Positions 36,201 through 47,887 of a DNA stretch of 64,000 bases are shown here, piece by piece (the first letter of the stretch is position 1; each line of letters opens with the position of its first letter). The translations under genes were made by a program, and so were the position numbers. The stretch is from Aralia elata (taxonomy: Eukaryota; Streptophyta; Magnoliopsida; Apiales; Araliaceae), in the NCBI GenBank assembly GCA_034770075.1, contig JAVJAP010000106.1, forward strand, positions 1,116,001-1,180,000, given 5' to 3'. The notes below the pieces were generated by a model. It was not told the DNA's origin. It worked only from the letters and a program-made list of their open reading frames with translations, and ran no database searches.

Positions 36201-36474
36201 AAATTGGGGGTTGGTTCCCTCTTAGAGTAACAAGCCAAAATAAATAGTGCCTCGGGAAACGTGCCCCGTGAATAGTGATTTAGCGACGCTACGCGAAATC
36301 AATTATTCACTTAAACAAAACTATAACACGTAAAATTTCATGCATTCACATAATCCAGGTTGTCACAAAACCTTTAAACATGCAACACAAAAATAATATT
36401 AACAAAATATAATATATCCGTTAATATTCAAAAATTCGAATTACAAGGTAAATCCAAAATTCCCAGTCGTTACA
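33257..36474 (-). repeat. 3' LTR of G1 (3,218 bp)
   Basis: Minus-strand start at 36474 (TGTAACGACTGGG), end GGGGTGTCACA at 33257. It lacks about 293 bp present at 53523-53815 of the other LTR; the junction near 36246 has short AATA homology. It keeps the GA-rich leader (35890-36045), donor (35825), GC cassette (35087-35190), hairpin (33570-33588) and acceptor (33542). Confidence 0.9.
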
Positions 36475-36486
36475 TCCTCCCCCTTG
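36475..36486 (-). promoter_or_regulatory. Polypurine tract of G1
   Basis: Minus strand CAAGGGGGAGGA directly before the 3' LTR, preceded by GGGGACAAAATTC, the usual Gypsy junction. Confidence 0.9.
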
Positions 36487-36539
36487 TAAGAATTTTGTCC
36501 CCAGAATTTAATTCTAGGTACGGAAAACTTAACATGGGT

Positions 36540-37745
36540 TCACTCGAAAAGATGCGGATAATTCTTCCTCATCTGCTTTTTCAGTTCCCACGTAGCTTGT
36601 TCATCTACGTGGTTCGTCCAAAGTACTTTGACTAAATGGATAGCCTTATTTCTTAATGTCTGCTCTTTCCTATCTAATATCTGGATAGGAATCTCTTCAT
36701 ATGACAAGTCTCGCTCAACTTGAATCAGTTCATAGGATATCACATACTTGTAGTCGGGTTTATATGGCCGCAACACAGAAACGTAAAACACATTGTGAAT
36801 GTGCTTAAGTTCAGGAGGTAGAGCTACCTCGTACGCCACTTCACCTACCCTCCTTCCAAATCTGATCTTCCCCTTCCAAGGAGATACCTTCAAAAATACA
36901 AAGCTGCCAACTTCAAAGTCTCGCTTCTGACGATGCAAATCGGCGTATTTCTTTTGTCGATCCTGAGCCGCTACTAGTCGAGCTCTTATCACCTTGACGA
37001 CATCCACAGTCTGCTGCACCAATTCAGGTCCCAAAAGTCTCTGTTCACCGACTTCATCCCAACACAGAGGTGTTCGGCACTTCCTTCCGTATAATACTTC
37101 ATATTGCGGCATGTCAATACTTGTGTGATAACTGTTATTATAGGCAAACTCCACCAATGGTAGGTGGTTATCCCAGCTGCCTTTAAAATCCATCACACAT
37201 GCTCTAAGCATGTCCTCTAGTGTCTGAATCGTTCGTTCGCTTTGCCCATCCGTTTGAGGGTGATACGCCGTACTCAACCTCAACTGAGTTCCCAACCTTT
37301 CTTATAAGCTCTTCCAGAAATTCGACGTGAAACGCGGATCTCTGTCAGATACAATAGACATTGGCACCCCATGTCGTGACACAATCTCACTCACATATAA
37401 CTTTTCTAGCTACTCCAGATTGTACCTTATCTTGATTGGTAGAAAATATGCAGATTTAGTTAAACGATCCACAATCACCCAGATCGTGTCGTAACCCTTC
37501 CGAGTTGGTGGAAGCCCCGTCACAAAATCCATCGTGATATGCTCCCACTTCCACTTCGGAATCTCCAGCAGTTGTAGCAGTCCACCCGGTTTCTGATATT
37601 CTGCTTTTACCCTCTGACATGTCAAACATCGTCCAACACATTCCGCGACCTCCCTCTTCATATTCGGCCACCAGAAGTGTTGGCGCAAATCCTGATACAT
37701 CTTAGTACTACCAGGGTGTATCGAATACTTTGTAGAATGAGCTTC
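36540..37745 (-). pseudogene. G1 integrase with C-terminal chromodomain
   Basis: Integrase inserts the cDNA; the chromodomain guides it to marked chromatin. The zinc-binding H...H...CLTCQ region is at about 37620-37740, the catalytic DDE residues are visible in MDFVTGLP, VSDRDPRF and QTDGQSERTIQTLEDML, the GKIRFGRR region follows, and the chromodomain ends ATWELKKQMRKNYPHLFE at 36540. The frame continues from RT without shift, but TAG at 37746-37748 and 37410-37412 and TAA at 37302-37304 interrupt it. Catalytic residues look intact, so stops alone disable this part. Confidence 0.92.
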
Positions 37746-39473
37746 CTACAAAATCTCTTCTCTCAATTCCGGAACCATCGGTATCCAGATTCTCCCTTCA
37801 AACCTTAGCAGTCCCGTACTATCAGTCTTATACTTTAATTCCTCTCCTTCTGAGATTCGCTTCTTTATTGCGATACATTCATCATCCTTTCCTTGAGCCT
37901 CCTTTATCTTGTCTAATAGAGTCGGACTCGCCTCAACTGCGAACAGTTTCTCGTCTGCATTCGTCGGATACTTGACTTCCAACTCCAGTCTTTCCATATC
38001 CTTGATTAGTTCCTCTTGAGCTGTTAGCATCATCAACTTATCTCTACCCTTCCTACTTAGAGCATCGGCTACTGCATTGGCCTTACCGGGATGGTACAGA
38101 ATTTCACAGTCATAGTCCTTCATCAACTCCAACCATCGTCGTTGCCTCATATTTAGCTCCTTCTGAGTGAAGATATACTTCAGGCTTTTGTGGTCTGTGT
38201 ATATCTCACACTTCTCCCCATACAGATAGTGCCTCCAAATATTCAGAGCAAACACCAATGCCGCTAGTTCTAGGTCATGAGTCGGATATCTCTTCTCATA
38301 GTCCTTCAGCTGTCGTGACGCATACGCAATGACCTTCCCATGCTGAATCAATATACACCTAAGGCCTTTGTGTGACGCATCACTGTACACCATAAATCCC
38401 CCTGTATCATCTGGCAGTGATAACACAGGTGCTTCACTAAGTTTCTTTTTTAACTCCAAAAAGCTCTCTTCGCACTTGCCCGTCCATACAAACTTTACAG
38501 TCTTCCTTGTCAAATTTGTGAACGGTGTCGCTATCTTTGAAAAGTTCTGAATAAACCTTCGATAGTAACCCGCTAATCCCAAGAAACTTCGGACTTCTAT
38601 CGGTGTCCTTGGCTGCTCCCAGTTTATTACTGCTTCTATTTTGGCAGGATCCACTGATACACCATCCTTGTCAATTAAGTGCCCCAAAAACTGCACCCTT
38701 TGTAGCCAAAATTCACATTTGGAAAACTTTGCATAAAGCTTCTCCCTTCTCAGTGTTTCCAGGGCTATCCTTAAATGTTCAACATGTTCCTCCTCCGTCT
38801 TTGAGTAGACTAAAATGTCATATATGAAAACGACAACAAATTTATCTAGATACTGCTTGAACACTCTGTTCATTATGTACATAAATGCTGCTGGCGCATT
38901 CGTCAGCCCAAATGACATCACCAAAAACTCAAAGTGTCCATATCGAGTTCTGAATGCTGTCTTCGGTATGTCCTCCTACCTCACCTTCAGTTGGTGATAC
39001 CCCGTCCTCAAGTCAATCTTCGAAAAGTACTTCGCTCCCTTTAGTTGATCGAACAAGTCATCAATTCTGGGCAACGGGTACTTGTTCTTAATCATGACTT
39101 TGTTTAACTCTCGATAGTCGATACAAAGCCTTAGCGATCCGTCTTTCTTCTTTACAAATAGCACTGGTGCTCCCCATGGAGATACACTCGGACGAATATA
39201 CCCTTTATCTAGAAGCTCCTGCAGTTGAACCATCAGTTCCTTCATCTCCACCGGTGCCATCCTGTACGATGCCTTTGAGATCGGTGCGGTTCCCGATACC
39301 AAGTCGATCACAAATTCCACTTCTCTATCCAGCGATAAACCCGGTAACTCATCTGGGAAAACATCTAGAAATTCCCTTACTACAAGTATCTGACCCAGCT
39401 CACCCTCTACTCTTCGGGTATCAACTACGTGAGCCAGATAACCTATACAACCTTTCCTTAGCAATTTCTTCGC
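37746..39473 (-). pseudogene. G1 reverse transcriptase and RNase H
   Basis: RT copies genomic RNA; RNase H removes it. RT blocks are ordered: VSPWGAPVLFVKKKDGSLRL, KIDLRTGYHQLKVR, MSFGLTNAPAAFM, then the active site reads FIYDILVYS where the family has FIDDILVYS, so one catalytic Asp is Tyr. LGLAGYYRRFI follows. RNase H keeps YSDASHKG, HDLELAAL and YTDHKSLKY. TAG at 38976-38978 splits RT; the upstream stop at 39474-39476 separates it from protease. All parts share one frame. The active-site change implies loss of polymerase activity. Confidence 0.93.
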
Positions 39474-39959
39474 TTACATTATCGTCAGACAACAAGATTG
39501 TCTCGACGATTTACTACCGTAGAATACGACCCTCGACTTATCTGGAGTCTTCAGGTGTATACATTTCTTCTGACAGTCAATCACAGCCTCGTGACTAGAC
39601 AACCAATCCAACCCAAGAATTACATCAAATTTTCCTAGTCGTATCGGAATTAAATCTACGCTCAACTTATGCCCATTTATCTCAGCACAACAATTTCTAT
39701 GAATATGTTCTACATGAATAACTTCCTTATTAGCTACTTCCACATTCATTGGATTCTCTAATTTCTCACGAGGTAAATCTAACCGTTTAGCAAAATCTTT
39801 CGAAACAAATGAACAGGTAGCACCCGAATTAAATAACACATATGCACTAATATTATTGATCGAAATAATACCTGACACCACGTCCTTTGACTCTACCGCA
39901 TCCTGAACGGTTATGTTGAAAGTGTGTGTCGTTGGTCTGTTGGTTTGGCTAGCTGGCCC
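39474..39959 (-). pseudogene. G1 aspartic protease, catalytic Asp changed
   Basis: Retroviral-type protease that cuts Gag-Pol. The active-site block reads VLFNSGATCSFVS; the family motif is LFDSGATHSF, so the catalytic Asp is Asn (AAT at about 39830). The flap and ILGLDWL block (…FDVILGLDWLSSHEAVID) are intact. The frame differs by one from gag, with the shift near 39960 just past the gag stop; this could be a mutation or a frameshift design. It ends at TAA 39474-39476. Confidence 0.9.
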
Positions 39960-39967
39960 TCCAATGT

Positions 39968-41035
39968 TCAGCCTGTGTTATTGTTATTGTTGATATTGTT
40001 GTTGTTCTTATTGCCACTTGTTGCATCTCCCTTCCTTTTCGGGCAATCCTTGATTTGATGATCTGATGCTCCACATGAGAAGCATCCCGCTTTCTTTCCT
40101 TTTGGGCATTGAGGAGCAAAGTGCCCCTGTTTCCCACAGTCGAAACAAACTCCTTTTCCTTTTATGCACTCTCCAGAGTGATTCTTTCCACAATTATTGC
40201 ACTTGTTACCCTTCTTAACCTCTCCTCTGGACTTGTTGTCCCCAGAAGATTGGCTATCATTCCATTTCTTTTTATTCGGGTTACTTCCCCCGTTGCTTCC
40301 TCCCTTGCTTCCTTCGTGACCCTTCTTTTTGTCTTGATTGAACTTTACTAGAGCCTCGTTGCCTCCTTCGGCGATGATGGCCCTTTCCAACAGCGTAGAA
40401 AATGTGTCAATCCTTAAAATTGCCACCCTACTGTACACCCATGGTTTCAGGCCTAATTCAAATCTCCTTGCCTTTCTGGCTTCGGTGTCTACCCGGTGGG
40501 GTGCAAATCAGGCTAACTCATTGAATTTAGCTGCATACTCTACGACTGACATGCTCCCCTGCTTGAGCTCCAAAAACTTCACTTCCATGTTCTGCTTCAT
40601 ACTCCCCGGGAAATAGTTCTCGAAGAATAGCTCCTTGAAACGTTCCCATGGTATCACACCATCTCCAGCACGGTTTTTGTTGGCCTTCCACCAATAGTTC
40701 GCTTCACCCTTCATCATAAAAGTGGCGAACCCTGTCTTCTGTTTTTCGGCTACTCTTGCAACCTCGAACACTTTCTCTATTTCTTCGATCCAAGTTTGGG
40801 CTTCAATCGGGTCTAGTGTTCCCTTGAACTCAGGAGGTCCTATTAGCTTAAAATCCTTGAAGCTGGCCAAATGCTGCGCAGGCTGCCGCTCTGGCTGTTC
40901 TCCAACAGGTGGGGGTCTATTTCGCATGGCTTCTGCCAGCAACTCAGCAAACGCTCTCATTGGGTCTAGGTGACCCTGAGTGTTATTAACCGATTCCTCA
41001 ACCCTTTGGTTACGCGGTCGTCCTCTTGGCGCCAT
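39968..41035 (-). pseudogene. G1 Gag capsid and nucleocapsid, one stop
   Basis: Starts MAPRGRPRNQRVEE at 41035. The capsid block (retrotransposon gag) has LIGPPEFKGTLDPIEAQTWI, MKGEANYWWKA and WERFKELFFENYFP. TGA at 40508-40510 interrupts it (probably from CGA); the same frame continues to 39968. Two canonical CX2CX4HX4C knuckles (CFDCGKQGHFAPQC, CFSCGASDHQIKDC) follow one shorter variant (CNNCGKNHSGEC), then an Asn-rich tail. It forms the particle and binds RNA. Confidence 0.93.
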
Positions 41036-41258
41036 GATCTGATAAAAGAAAATCGTCGACTTTTACTACTTGATTTATGCCATATGCAAAAAGTCATTTA
41101 AGTCAACAATTAAAAGTAAAAACATCTATCAAACACATTTGATTTAACTAAAACAACTGCATTTATAACCATATGTCACTGTTTTAATACAACCAGACTC
41201 AACATGTGGCATACTTCTATAAATGCTAAATGGCATAGTCTGCCAACCATCAACTATC

Positions 41259-41402
41259 CCCTAAAGAACAAAATTAGGGAATAATAACCTTCCACCCCTT
41301 TATAAGAAACAAAATTGGGGTTCAACTACTATCCCACACACGCTACAAGTGTAGGGATTTACAACATAAGTATGCCCCTATTATAACAAAAGTGGGACAT
41401 AC
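41259..41402 (-). repeat. Four hairpins in the G1 leader upstream of gag
   Basis: CCCTAA/TTAGGG (41259-41279), ACCCC/GGGGT (41294-41321), ATCCC plus ACAC/GTGT plus GGGAT (41331-41358), and GTATG plus CCC/GGG plus CATAC (41370-41402). Arms differ between units but stay complementary. Two similar hairpins are in G2 at 16811-16868. Confidence 0.75.
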
Positions 41403-41429
41403 TGCAAACATAATGCTAAAAATAACACA

Positions 41430-42238
41430 TCACCGCCTACTGCGGCGAGTTGCAATCCTGAGCTCCCGTCGAGCCAGCCTGTCGACCACTCGGTGCCTAA
41501 TCACGCGCCTGCTACTCCCCTCATCCCTGGGGTACCTCCTCACCCTGTCCCTCAGCCTGCCAATAGAAGTGGTCAAGCCTAAACGGAGGGAATTAATCTC
41601 TGCAATCAGGGCTGCCAACTGCTCCATAGCCTCATCTCGCTCCAGACGAGTAGTCTCCAGCTGATCCTCTACCCGCTCTATCTATCCTACTAACACCACA
41701 TTCCTCTCTAAGAGGTCATAAACCATCACACCATGCTAAACAGAAGCCCCACGCCGACCGTGAACCTCTGCCTCTAACTCGGCAATCCTCTGGTCCTTTT
41801 CTTGTAGCTTCTGGGCCAACTCAGCCTTTTCCCCCAAAGTCTGATACGCTAATGTCCTATATTATTCCTCTCGATCCTAGTGATCTTGGTTCTGCTCCTC
41901 TAAGTGGGTTACTCGATTCTCGAGCTCCTCATTCTTATTTGTCAGCTCTTCGATGATATCACTAGCAGTAGTGCCCATGCCATCTGTATACTCAGGTGGC
42001 TCATCATCCTCTGTCACTGGATCCACCTTGGGGTCCTCATCCTTCCCTCATCGCTTAGCAGCCTCATCGTTCCTCCGGTAACTGGTTCCTCCTCAGAACC
42101 ATACTCGGCCTCAGACTCATCCCTAGTGTCCATCATCTCTGGCTCACTCGGCTGCACCTCCACTAAATGTCTTGCGTCCACATGAATGTCTGTGAACTCT
42201 ACCGCTCTAGCAGAACTGTACTCTCCCATCTCAGACAT
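41430..42238 (-). pseudogene. ORF0: coiled-coil protein between LTR and gag
   Basis: An extra decayed reading frame starts at 42238 (MSEMGEYSSARAVEF), is acidic to about 42080, shifts frame near 42075, then continues with heptad-like helices: IIEELTNKNEELENRVTHLE, KAELAQKLQEKDQRIAELEA, and MEQLAALIAEINSLRLGL, ending in an Arg-rich tail at 41430. Stops TGA, TAG, TAA and two more TAG break it, most explicable as C-to-T. Copy G2 has an ORF start at the same position (17259). Function unknown; an RNA- or Gag-associated role is only a guess. I do not recall such an ORF as standard in Tekay elements. Confidence 0.55.
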
Positions 42239-42492
42239 CCTACAGCCACAAATAGAAACAAATAGACAGTAAGATGTCAGTGTCATAATAAAATATATTC
42301 ATTGATAAAATGAAGTGATATTTTATCATGCACAACTCGGCTCGATGGATTTCCACAATCCACCTCCAGACATGACCATCAAATGAATCTCCTCGATCCA
42401 TCACCTAGCGTACTCAATATGAGTTTAATACTAAGGTTATAACCTAGGTTTCGCATTCCTAAAGTTTATAACTTACGACTTTGATATCAACC
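42239..42492 (-). other. G1 untranslated leader with decayed primer site
   Basis: The primer position 42478-42489 reads, reverse-complemented, TGATATCAAAGT, three transitions away from TGGTATCAGAGC. The rest is non-coding and matches G2 at 17260-17519. Confidence 0.8.
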
Positions 42493-42830
42493 TGTGACAC
42501 CCCCAAATTCAAGTACCAATACCTCGAATTTGGTGCTCACGATAAAGTACATCCATATACCTCTAAACAATATAAATCAACTAATGCGGAATAAATAAAC
42601 ATATGTTGTTCATTATAAAAGGTTTACTACGGTCCCAAGGTCTATAACCTTAAATAAATATATCTCAAAATAATTTAATAATACAAAATGATTCCACGAT
42701 TACATAACGAGATAGTATATATAACTACTCCGTAAGCTTTCCTTTGCCTTTGTCCGCTTTGGAACTTCCCGGCTTAACTGCAATAGGTTCATGATATAGC
42801 AAGAGTGAGTAACTACTTTTCTCAGCATGT
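42493..42830 (-). repeat. 5' LTR of G1, left piece
   Basis: Terminal part of the LTR (plus strand TGTGACACCCCC) up to the insertion of Y. It ends in the CATGT duplication at 42826-42830. The hairpin here reads TGAGT...TCTCA. Confidence 0.9.
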
Positions 42831-45002
42831 TGATGAGTGTATTTTATACACACAATTTGGGTACTTTTGGCCTTGATAATTTGCAAGTCTTTAGGTATTT
42901 TATGTGGTTTTTATGTATTTTTATCTTATTTCTACATAAATTAGTTTTTAGTTATTTTTACATGTTTTATGTTGCTTTGATGCATTTTCATTATGTTTGT
43001 AGGAATTGAAATAAAGACCGCTCGGATCGTTGTTTGTATTAACTCAATGTCCGTGCCTGGACGTCTGTGCCCGAATGGTAGCATGATGGAAATTTGTGAT
43101 TGGCGACGCTCGGTGCTTAATATGATAACATTTGGTAGTTGTGGGGCGTGCACGGCGTCGGGAAGCGTGCACGGCGTGCGGCGTCCGCCCAAGCCACAAG
43201 GGCAAGCCCGTGCTTAGATATCCGTGCCCGAATGTTAACACGGTGAAAAATTTATGTTTGGCGATGCTCGGGGCTTAATTTGATGACATTTGGAAGTTGG
43301 GCGTGCACGGCGTTTGGAATGCGTGCACGGCGTGCGGCGTCGACCAAGCCGCGGGCACGGCGTGCGGCAGACGGGGCGCCAGCGTGCGGCCTAGGCGCTG
43401 GGCGCGGGCGCATGGGCGCGGCGTGCGGGCGCGCGCTGGGCGTGCGGGCGTGTTGGCGCGCTGGGCGTGCGGGCGTGTGCGGCGGGCGTTGGGCGCTGGG
43501 GGCCAGGCGCTGGGCGCGGGCGCATGGGCGCGGCGTGCGGGCGCGCGGCGTTGGCGCGCGCGGGGCCTCGGCAGCAGGCGTGGGCGTGCGGGCGTGGGCG
43601 TGCGGCCCAGGCGCTGGGCGCGGGCGCGCGGGCTGGCGTGCGGGCGCGCCAAACGCCGTGCTGAGTGCGATCTGACACAGTTTTAGTGCGATCTGAGCTC
43701 CATTTTGTCCGATTTTTGCTAGGGTTTTCTTGATGGAGGCTATATATAATCTCTTCTAAGCTTCATATCAGATATCTAGGGATAGGGGAAGGCTAGACTA
43801 AAACATCAAAATAGAGAGCAAAAGTGCTGCAATACAAGGAAAACTCAGCAAAAGCCAAAGAACTAAGAAGGGAAAGGCTTGTCAAAGGGAAAGCTAGAAA
43901 GGGGGAGGCTACAATATACATCAACCAACAAGAGCTCAAGGCTGCAAATCAAGCTAAATCAAGCCAAAAGCCAAGGAACTCAGTCAAGAAGAATTGCAAG
44001 GCCAAGGTGGAGAGTTGGAAAACCATCAGCAACCAAAGGAACACCAACTCAATAGCTCCAAAAGTGGTTTCATTTCTAGATTTCTATCTTCTTTGTAATT
44101 CGAATTTGACAATGTATCAATTGAAAATGATGTTTATTGTAGCTAACATGAACTAACCTTCTATTCTAAGATTGCAATGAAACCCAACACTTAATTTGAA
44201 TTGAATTCTCTCTCTATTGATTTTAGTTATGCATTTGTGAATTGATTGTCATAACCTTTGCTTCTAGATTAATTGCTTGGCCCGTAATTACCGTGGGAAC
44301 CTATATGAACTTGACGAATAACGAATTATAGGTTGAGACCTAGTTATGATAACATGCGAGAGTATAGATTGTTGTGGGTTATTAATCGGATTAAGTGACG
44401 TGTGTCTTATTAATTATCTGCAATAATAGGTATCTTGATAGTAGTTGGGATAGATATATACCTAATTACCGCATGCAACCTTTTGAGAATCTAGTCTTAA
44501 TGACTTCCGAGGTGAAAGTTGGTAATGGAAGGGAGGATTAATTAGATTTGGTGACACGTGTCTATAAATCATTCCTGAAATTAGTCTCTTGATAGTGTAT
44601 AGGATAGACATATACCTATGCACCGCTTAGGAAGATTCGTGAATTGACCATCGACAGAGGCTCTTATGTAGTTTTGATTTCTCGGTTGTCAATTCGTATG
44701 CTATAATTGACTGAAAAGAGAGAGTTAGGAGATTTAAATGACGTGTTGGGGGAAATTGTAATCTTAGACCTTTCTATCTTGTTATTTTTACCGCATTTTA
44801 CTCATTACTTAACTTGTGAACTCAACCAATCAACAAACAATCAAACCTTCATCGTTTTAAATTAGATCAAATTGATATACGATTGGTACTTGGTTATTAT
44901 TTGTCACAATTCCCTGTGGGTTCGACTCTTATCTTATCATATATTACTTGTGGGCCGTGTATACTTGCACGTGTGTGTTATCGATTGCGAAATCGACCAA
45001 CA
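42831..45002 (+). repeat. 5' LTR of Y (2,172 bp)
   Basis: Contains a very GC-rich segment (43283-43672), a TATA-like GGCTATATATAATC at 43738 and a purine-rich leader. The sequence after 43800 is non-coding. Confidence 0.9.
43283..43672 (+). repeat. GC-rich minisatellite in Y 5' LTR
   Basis: Tandem GGGCGCGGGCGCATG/GCGTGCGGGCGC units. Long open frames on both strands here are composition artefacts. The other LTR has an expanded version. Confidence 0.9.
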
Positions 45003-45009
45003 AGTTTTT

Positions 45010-45027
45010 TGGCGCCGTTTGCCGGGG
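45010..45027 (+). promoter_or_regulatory. Primer binding site of Y, tRNA-Asp
   Basis: TGGCGCCGTTTGCCGGGG matches the complement of plant tRNA-Asp (GTC) 3' end except for one extra T. Confidence 0.88.
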
Positions 45028-45162
45028 AATTGTTTCTAATAATTTTACCAATATTAATTTCAATCGAATTGATCTTGATTTAAACTTGTATATAAATTTA
45101 TTTTTAAAATTTTTTTTGTATTTTTCTGTTTAATGCTTTCTTCGTTCGTTACGAGGTACACC

Positions 45163-45282
45163 ATGGCCAACTATAATTATCAATGGCCTCACACGGGAAT
45201 GACCCAATCAGAGGCGACATGGATGGATGGAATTGATGCGTTGGTGGCGGCACATATAGAGGAGCTGTCAAGGAATTGGTAA
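45163..45282 (+). pseudogene. Y gag N-terminal stub (39 aa)
   Basis: MANYNYQWPHTGMTQSEATW... to a TAA at 45280-45282. It is at the place expected for gag after the primer site, but the capsid core is missing. Confidence 0.45.
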
Positions 45283-45587
45283 ACGCTCTAGTGGCCCAAC
45301 GTACTCAACGTGTTGCGGTGAATTATGATTATTGTGATGGAAACCATCCGAGTCATCTATGCACCATTAATTTTGAGTCGTCATGGTATGGTGGCAACAT
45401 TGGCGATTACTCTAATAGTTATGACTGTTCCGATGCTTATCACCAAGATTGGGGGTATCACCCAGATTCTACATGGAGCTACAATTATGAAGATCAATAC
45501 TATGCTCCGAGTCCTGCATATGCACCTGAATTCTCATGTCCACCTTTCATTGCCGCCAGAAGAAAATTCAAATGTGAAGGAACTTGA
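45276..45587 (+). pseudogene. Y gag nucleocapsid remnant
   Basis: YDYCDGNHPSHLC corresponds to the Athila/Tat knuckle CxxCGGNHxxxxC with the first Cys replaced by Tyr, followed by the usual aromatic Tyr/Trp/Asn-rich stretch (HQDWGYHPDSTWSYN). A later frame contains SIQNLENQLG, also typical of Athila gag. Confidence 0.65.
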
Positions 45588-45651
45588 GAGTCCCAGACCA
45601 TAACTTCGATTGAGGAGATTGTGAAAAGTCAGCATATGTCAATTCAAAATC

Positions 45652-46089
45652 TTGAGAACCAGTTGGGGACAGCTTATTATCGCCTTCAACGATAGATATC
45701 AAGGCGAATGGCCCAATGACATGGTTCCCGAAACTGATGGATTTCACATGCCAAAGCTGCAACCAGACGTGCTAATTGATGATGATTCTGATATGGAAGA
45801 GACATGTGGGAAACAAGAAAAGGAGGTCGAGGATCTAGCCTTGAGCCCCAATGATGATGATGAGCTAATTTCGAGTATATCCCATATACTTTCTCCTCTA
45901 AAGCTCAAGGATCTGGGTGGTTTTGCAGTCCCGTACCCATTGAGTAGTCATGTCGTAGGCAAAGCTCTAGGTGACATGGGAGCTAGTTTACAGTTCGAGC
46001 CATGGCGTGATGAAGTTGAGGTTCATGAAAAGTTCGATGAGGATCCACACTTGTGCTTGAGAAACTTAATGTCACTATGTCATTCATAG
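45652..46089 (+). pseudogene. Y protease fragment
   Basis: An acidic stretch leads into LKLKDLGGFAVPYPL...GKALGDMGAS, which matches the Athila/Tat protease block KDPGSFTIPC...KALCDLGAS including the catalytic Asp. The frame ends soon after; no RT follows. Confidence 0.65.
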
Positions 46090-47887
46090 ACACAATAGAG
46101 CAGACCCCTAGCTACTGTCAGTTCATACAGGAGGATTTATATAAGAATAATAAGCTAGGTGAGCTTGAGACTATGGACCTCACCGAAGCAATGCCCTCAA
46201 GAATGTTTCTCCCCTACTAAAAGATGAAGCGAAATGAAGAAAGTTTCTTTTTGCTGATAGAAGAAACTGAGTTAGTTGGGAGTCGTTCTAGTATGCATGC
46301 ATGCCATGCAAATTAAGGAAAATGACAGCACGGAAGGCATGCTAAGGTCATTTTTGCAATCGAGCCAGACTAAAAGGAAACAGAAAGCTAGTCAGGCTGA
46401 GGACTTTAACTCAAGCGCTATTTGGGAGGCAACCCAAATCTCCATTTTATTTTTCGAGCTATTTTGTTTTTATTTTTTTTATTTTTATTTTAATCTCCAA
46501 AAAAAAAAACGTTTGGTGTGTTTTGTTTTTGATTTTATGTTTAATTGTGTTTAATGTATGTAATATTTCTTGCTGTAGTTTGATGCTTACGATCACTAGT
46601 GAAAACTATAGCAGAAGCATAACATCATCACGTTGAGCAACATGCACCAGCACGCTCAGCAGCACACTCAGCAGCGTGCATGCTAGCCATGACAGCCACC
46701 AACAGCTTATATGCACCCATCAGCTTCATTTATATAGTCCAAACTCATATCTCTCTCCTCCCACTCCAAAGCCAACTTACATGCATTTTTCCCAAACTCA
46801 AATTCGTGCCCCATCACTCCAATTGGGCATCCAATCTCTGCAATCCATCAGCATTGTCATCTTCTAACTTGAACTTCAACAAGGATTTAGCAGATTTTGA
46901 AGAATTCCCATGGCTTTTCATTAGTTTTCCAAGAAAAGGTAACAAGGTCTGTTAATTTCAAATTTTACTTGCTTGGGACTGTGCTTGGGTTGAGTTTTAT
47001 TGCAGGAACACTCCAATTCTCCCATTGCAAGACTTTGTGGAGGGCTATCCCCTGCTTCCCCAATGCATTGACAACTAAGATTTTGGGGAGTTGCACACCA
47101 AGTGTTCGATTTTTGGCACCTGAGAGAGTTTCTTAGCTATTATGGGCTGTTCTTCATGAGGCATTGTTCTGGTATGGCTTCAAGCAACAAGTGGGGCGAA
47201 GCTTCATCGTCCAAGCCAATCATAGACCATGACAAGAATTTTGTTAGTCTGAAAGCGTCCAAGCGACACCACACTATAATGATGTTGCTTGATTTACCCT
47301 CAGTGAAGTTCTCTATTTTAATTCTGTTCTATTATAAACATCGAGGACTATGTTTGTTTTAAGTTTGGGGGTGTGCGTGTGGTAGTTTAAGTGAGTTATC
47401 CTTGTCTATCTAGTCGTGTTGTGCTGTGTGGTAGTCAAATTTAAGTTTGGGGGTAGTACTTCCTATGTGCGTATTTGTGTGTTTAATTTAGTTTTTGTGT
47501 GATTTAAGTATGTTTTTCTTTTCATTCAAAAAAAAAAAAAATTTTATTTATTTTTAGGATGTGTCCCTTGAGCATTGTTTTTAATTTGATTTGAACTTAT
47601 AATCCATGGTCTATGATAATGACTTGTTCAAAGAGATTCTAACTCATGAGAAGTAGACAATTGTTGCTTAGTCTTTGTGCTTATCGTTTATTGGTTATTA
47701 TTTTGCTTATGCGTCCTTTCACTTTCATGCACTTACCCATGAGTATTAAGCTAGTTGTATGCTTAGTGAAGGCTTTTTATAACCGAATGCTTGTGAAAAA
47801 TATCTATAAACTCTAGAACTCGTTTAAAACATCACTCGAACCAAGGGGTCCAAATTTGTTATGTGTGAATTGATGGTCATACAGTGG
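46090..47887 (+). other. Y post-pol region
   Basis: It contains the clade marker GCGCTATTTGGGAGGCAACCC at 46415-46435, a polypyrimidine/A-rich patch, a short ORF start MASSNKWGEASSSKPI at 47174 (to 47362) that may be the remnant of a 3' ORF, and two AAGTTTGGGGG motifs at 47360 and 47442. An A-run sits at 47528. Confidence 0.6.

Noticed and set aside
38368..39598. Plus-strand ORFs across G1 pol and protease
   Set aside because: Antisense to RT and protease frames that carry clear family motifs.
43275..43686. Long overlapping Arg/Ala/Gly-rich ORFs on both strands
   Set aside because: They lie in a GC minisatellite inside an LTR; lack of stops is a composition effect and the frames are not kept in the second LTR.
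46676..47136. Possible captured host gene in Y
   Set aside because: Short frames in three registers without a consistent product; better explained as degraded 3' region of the element.
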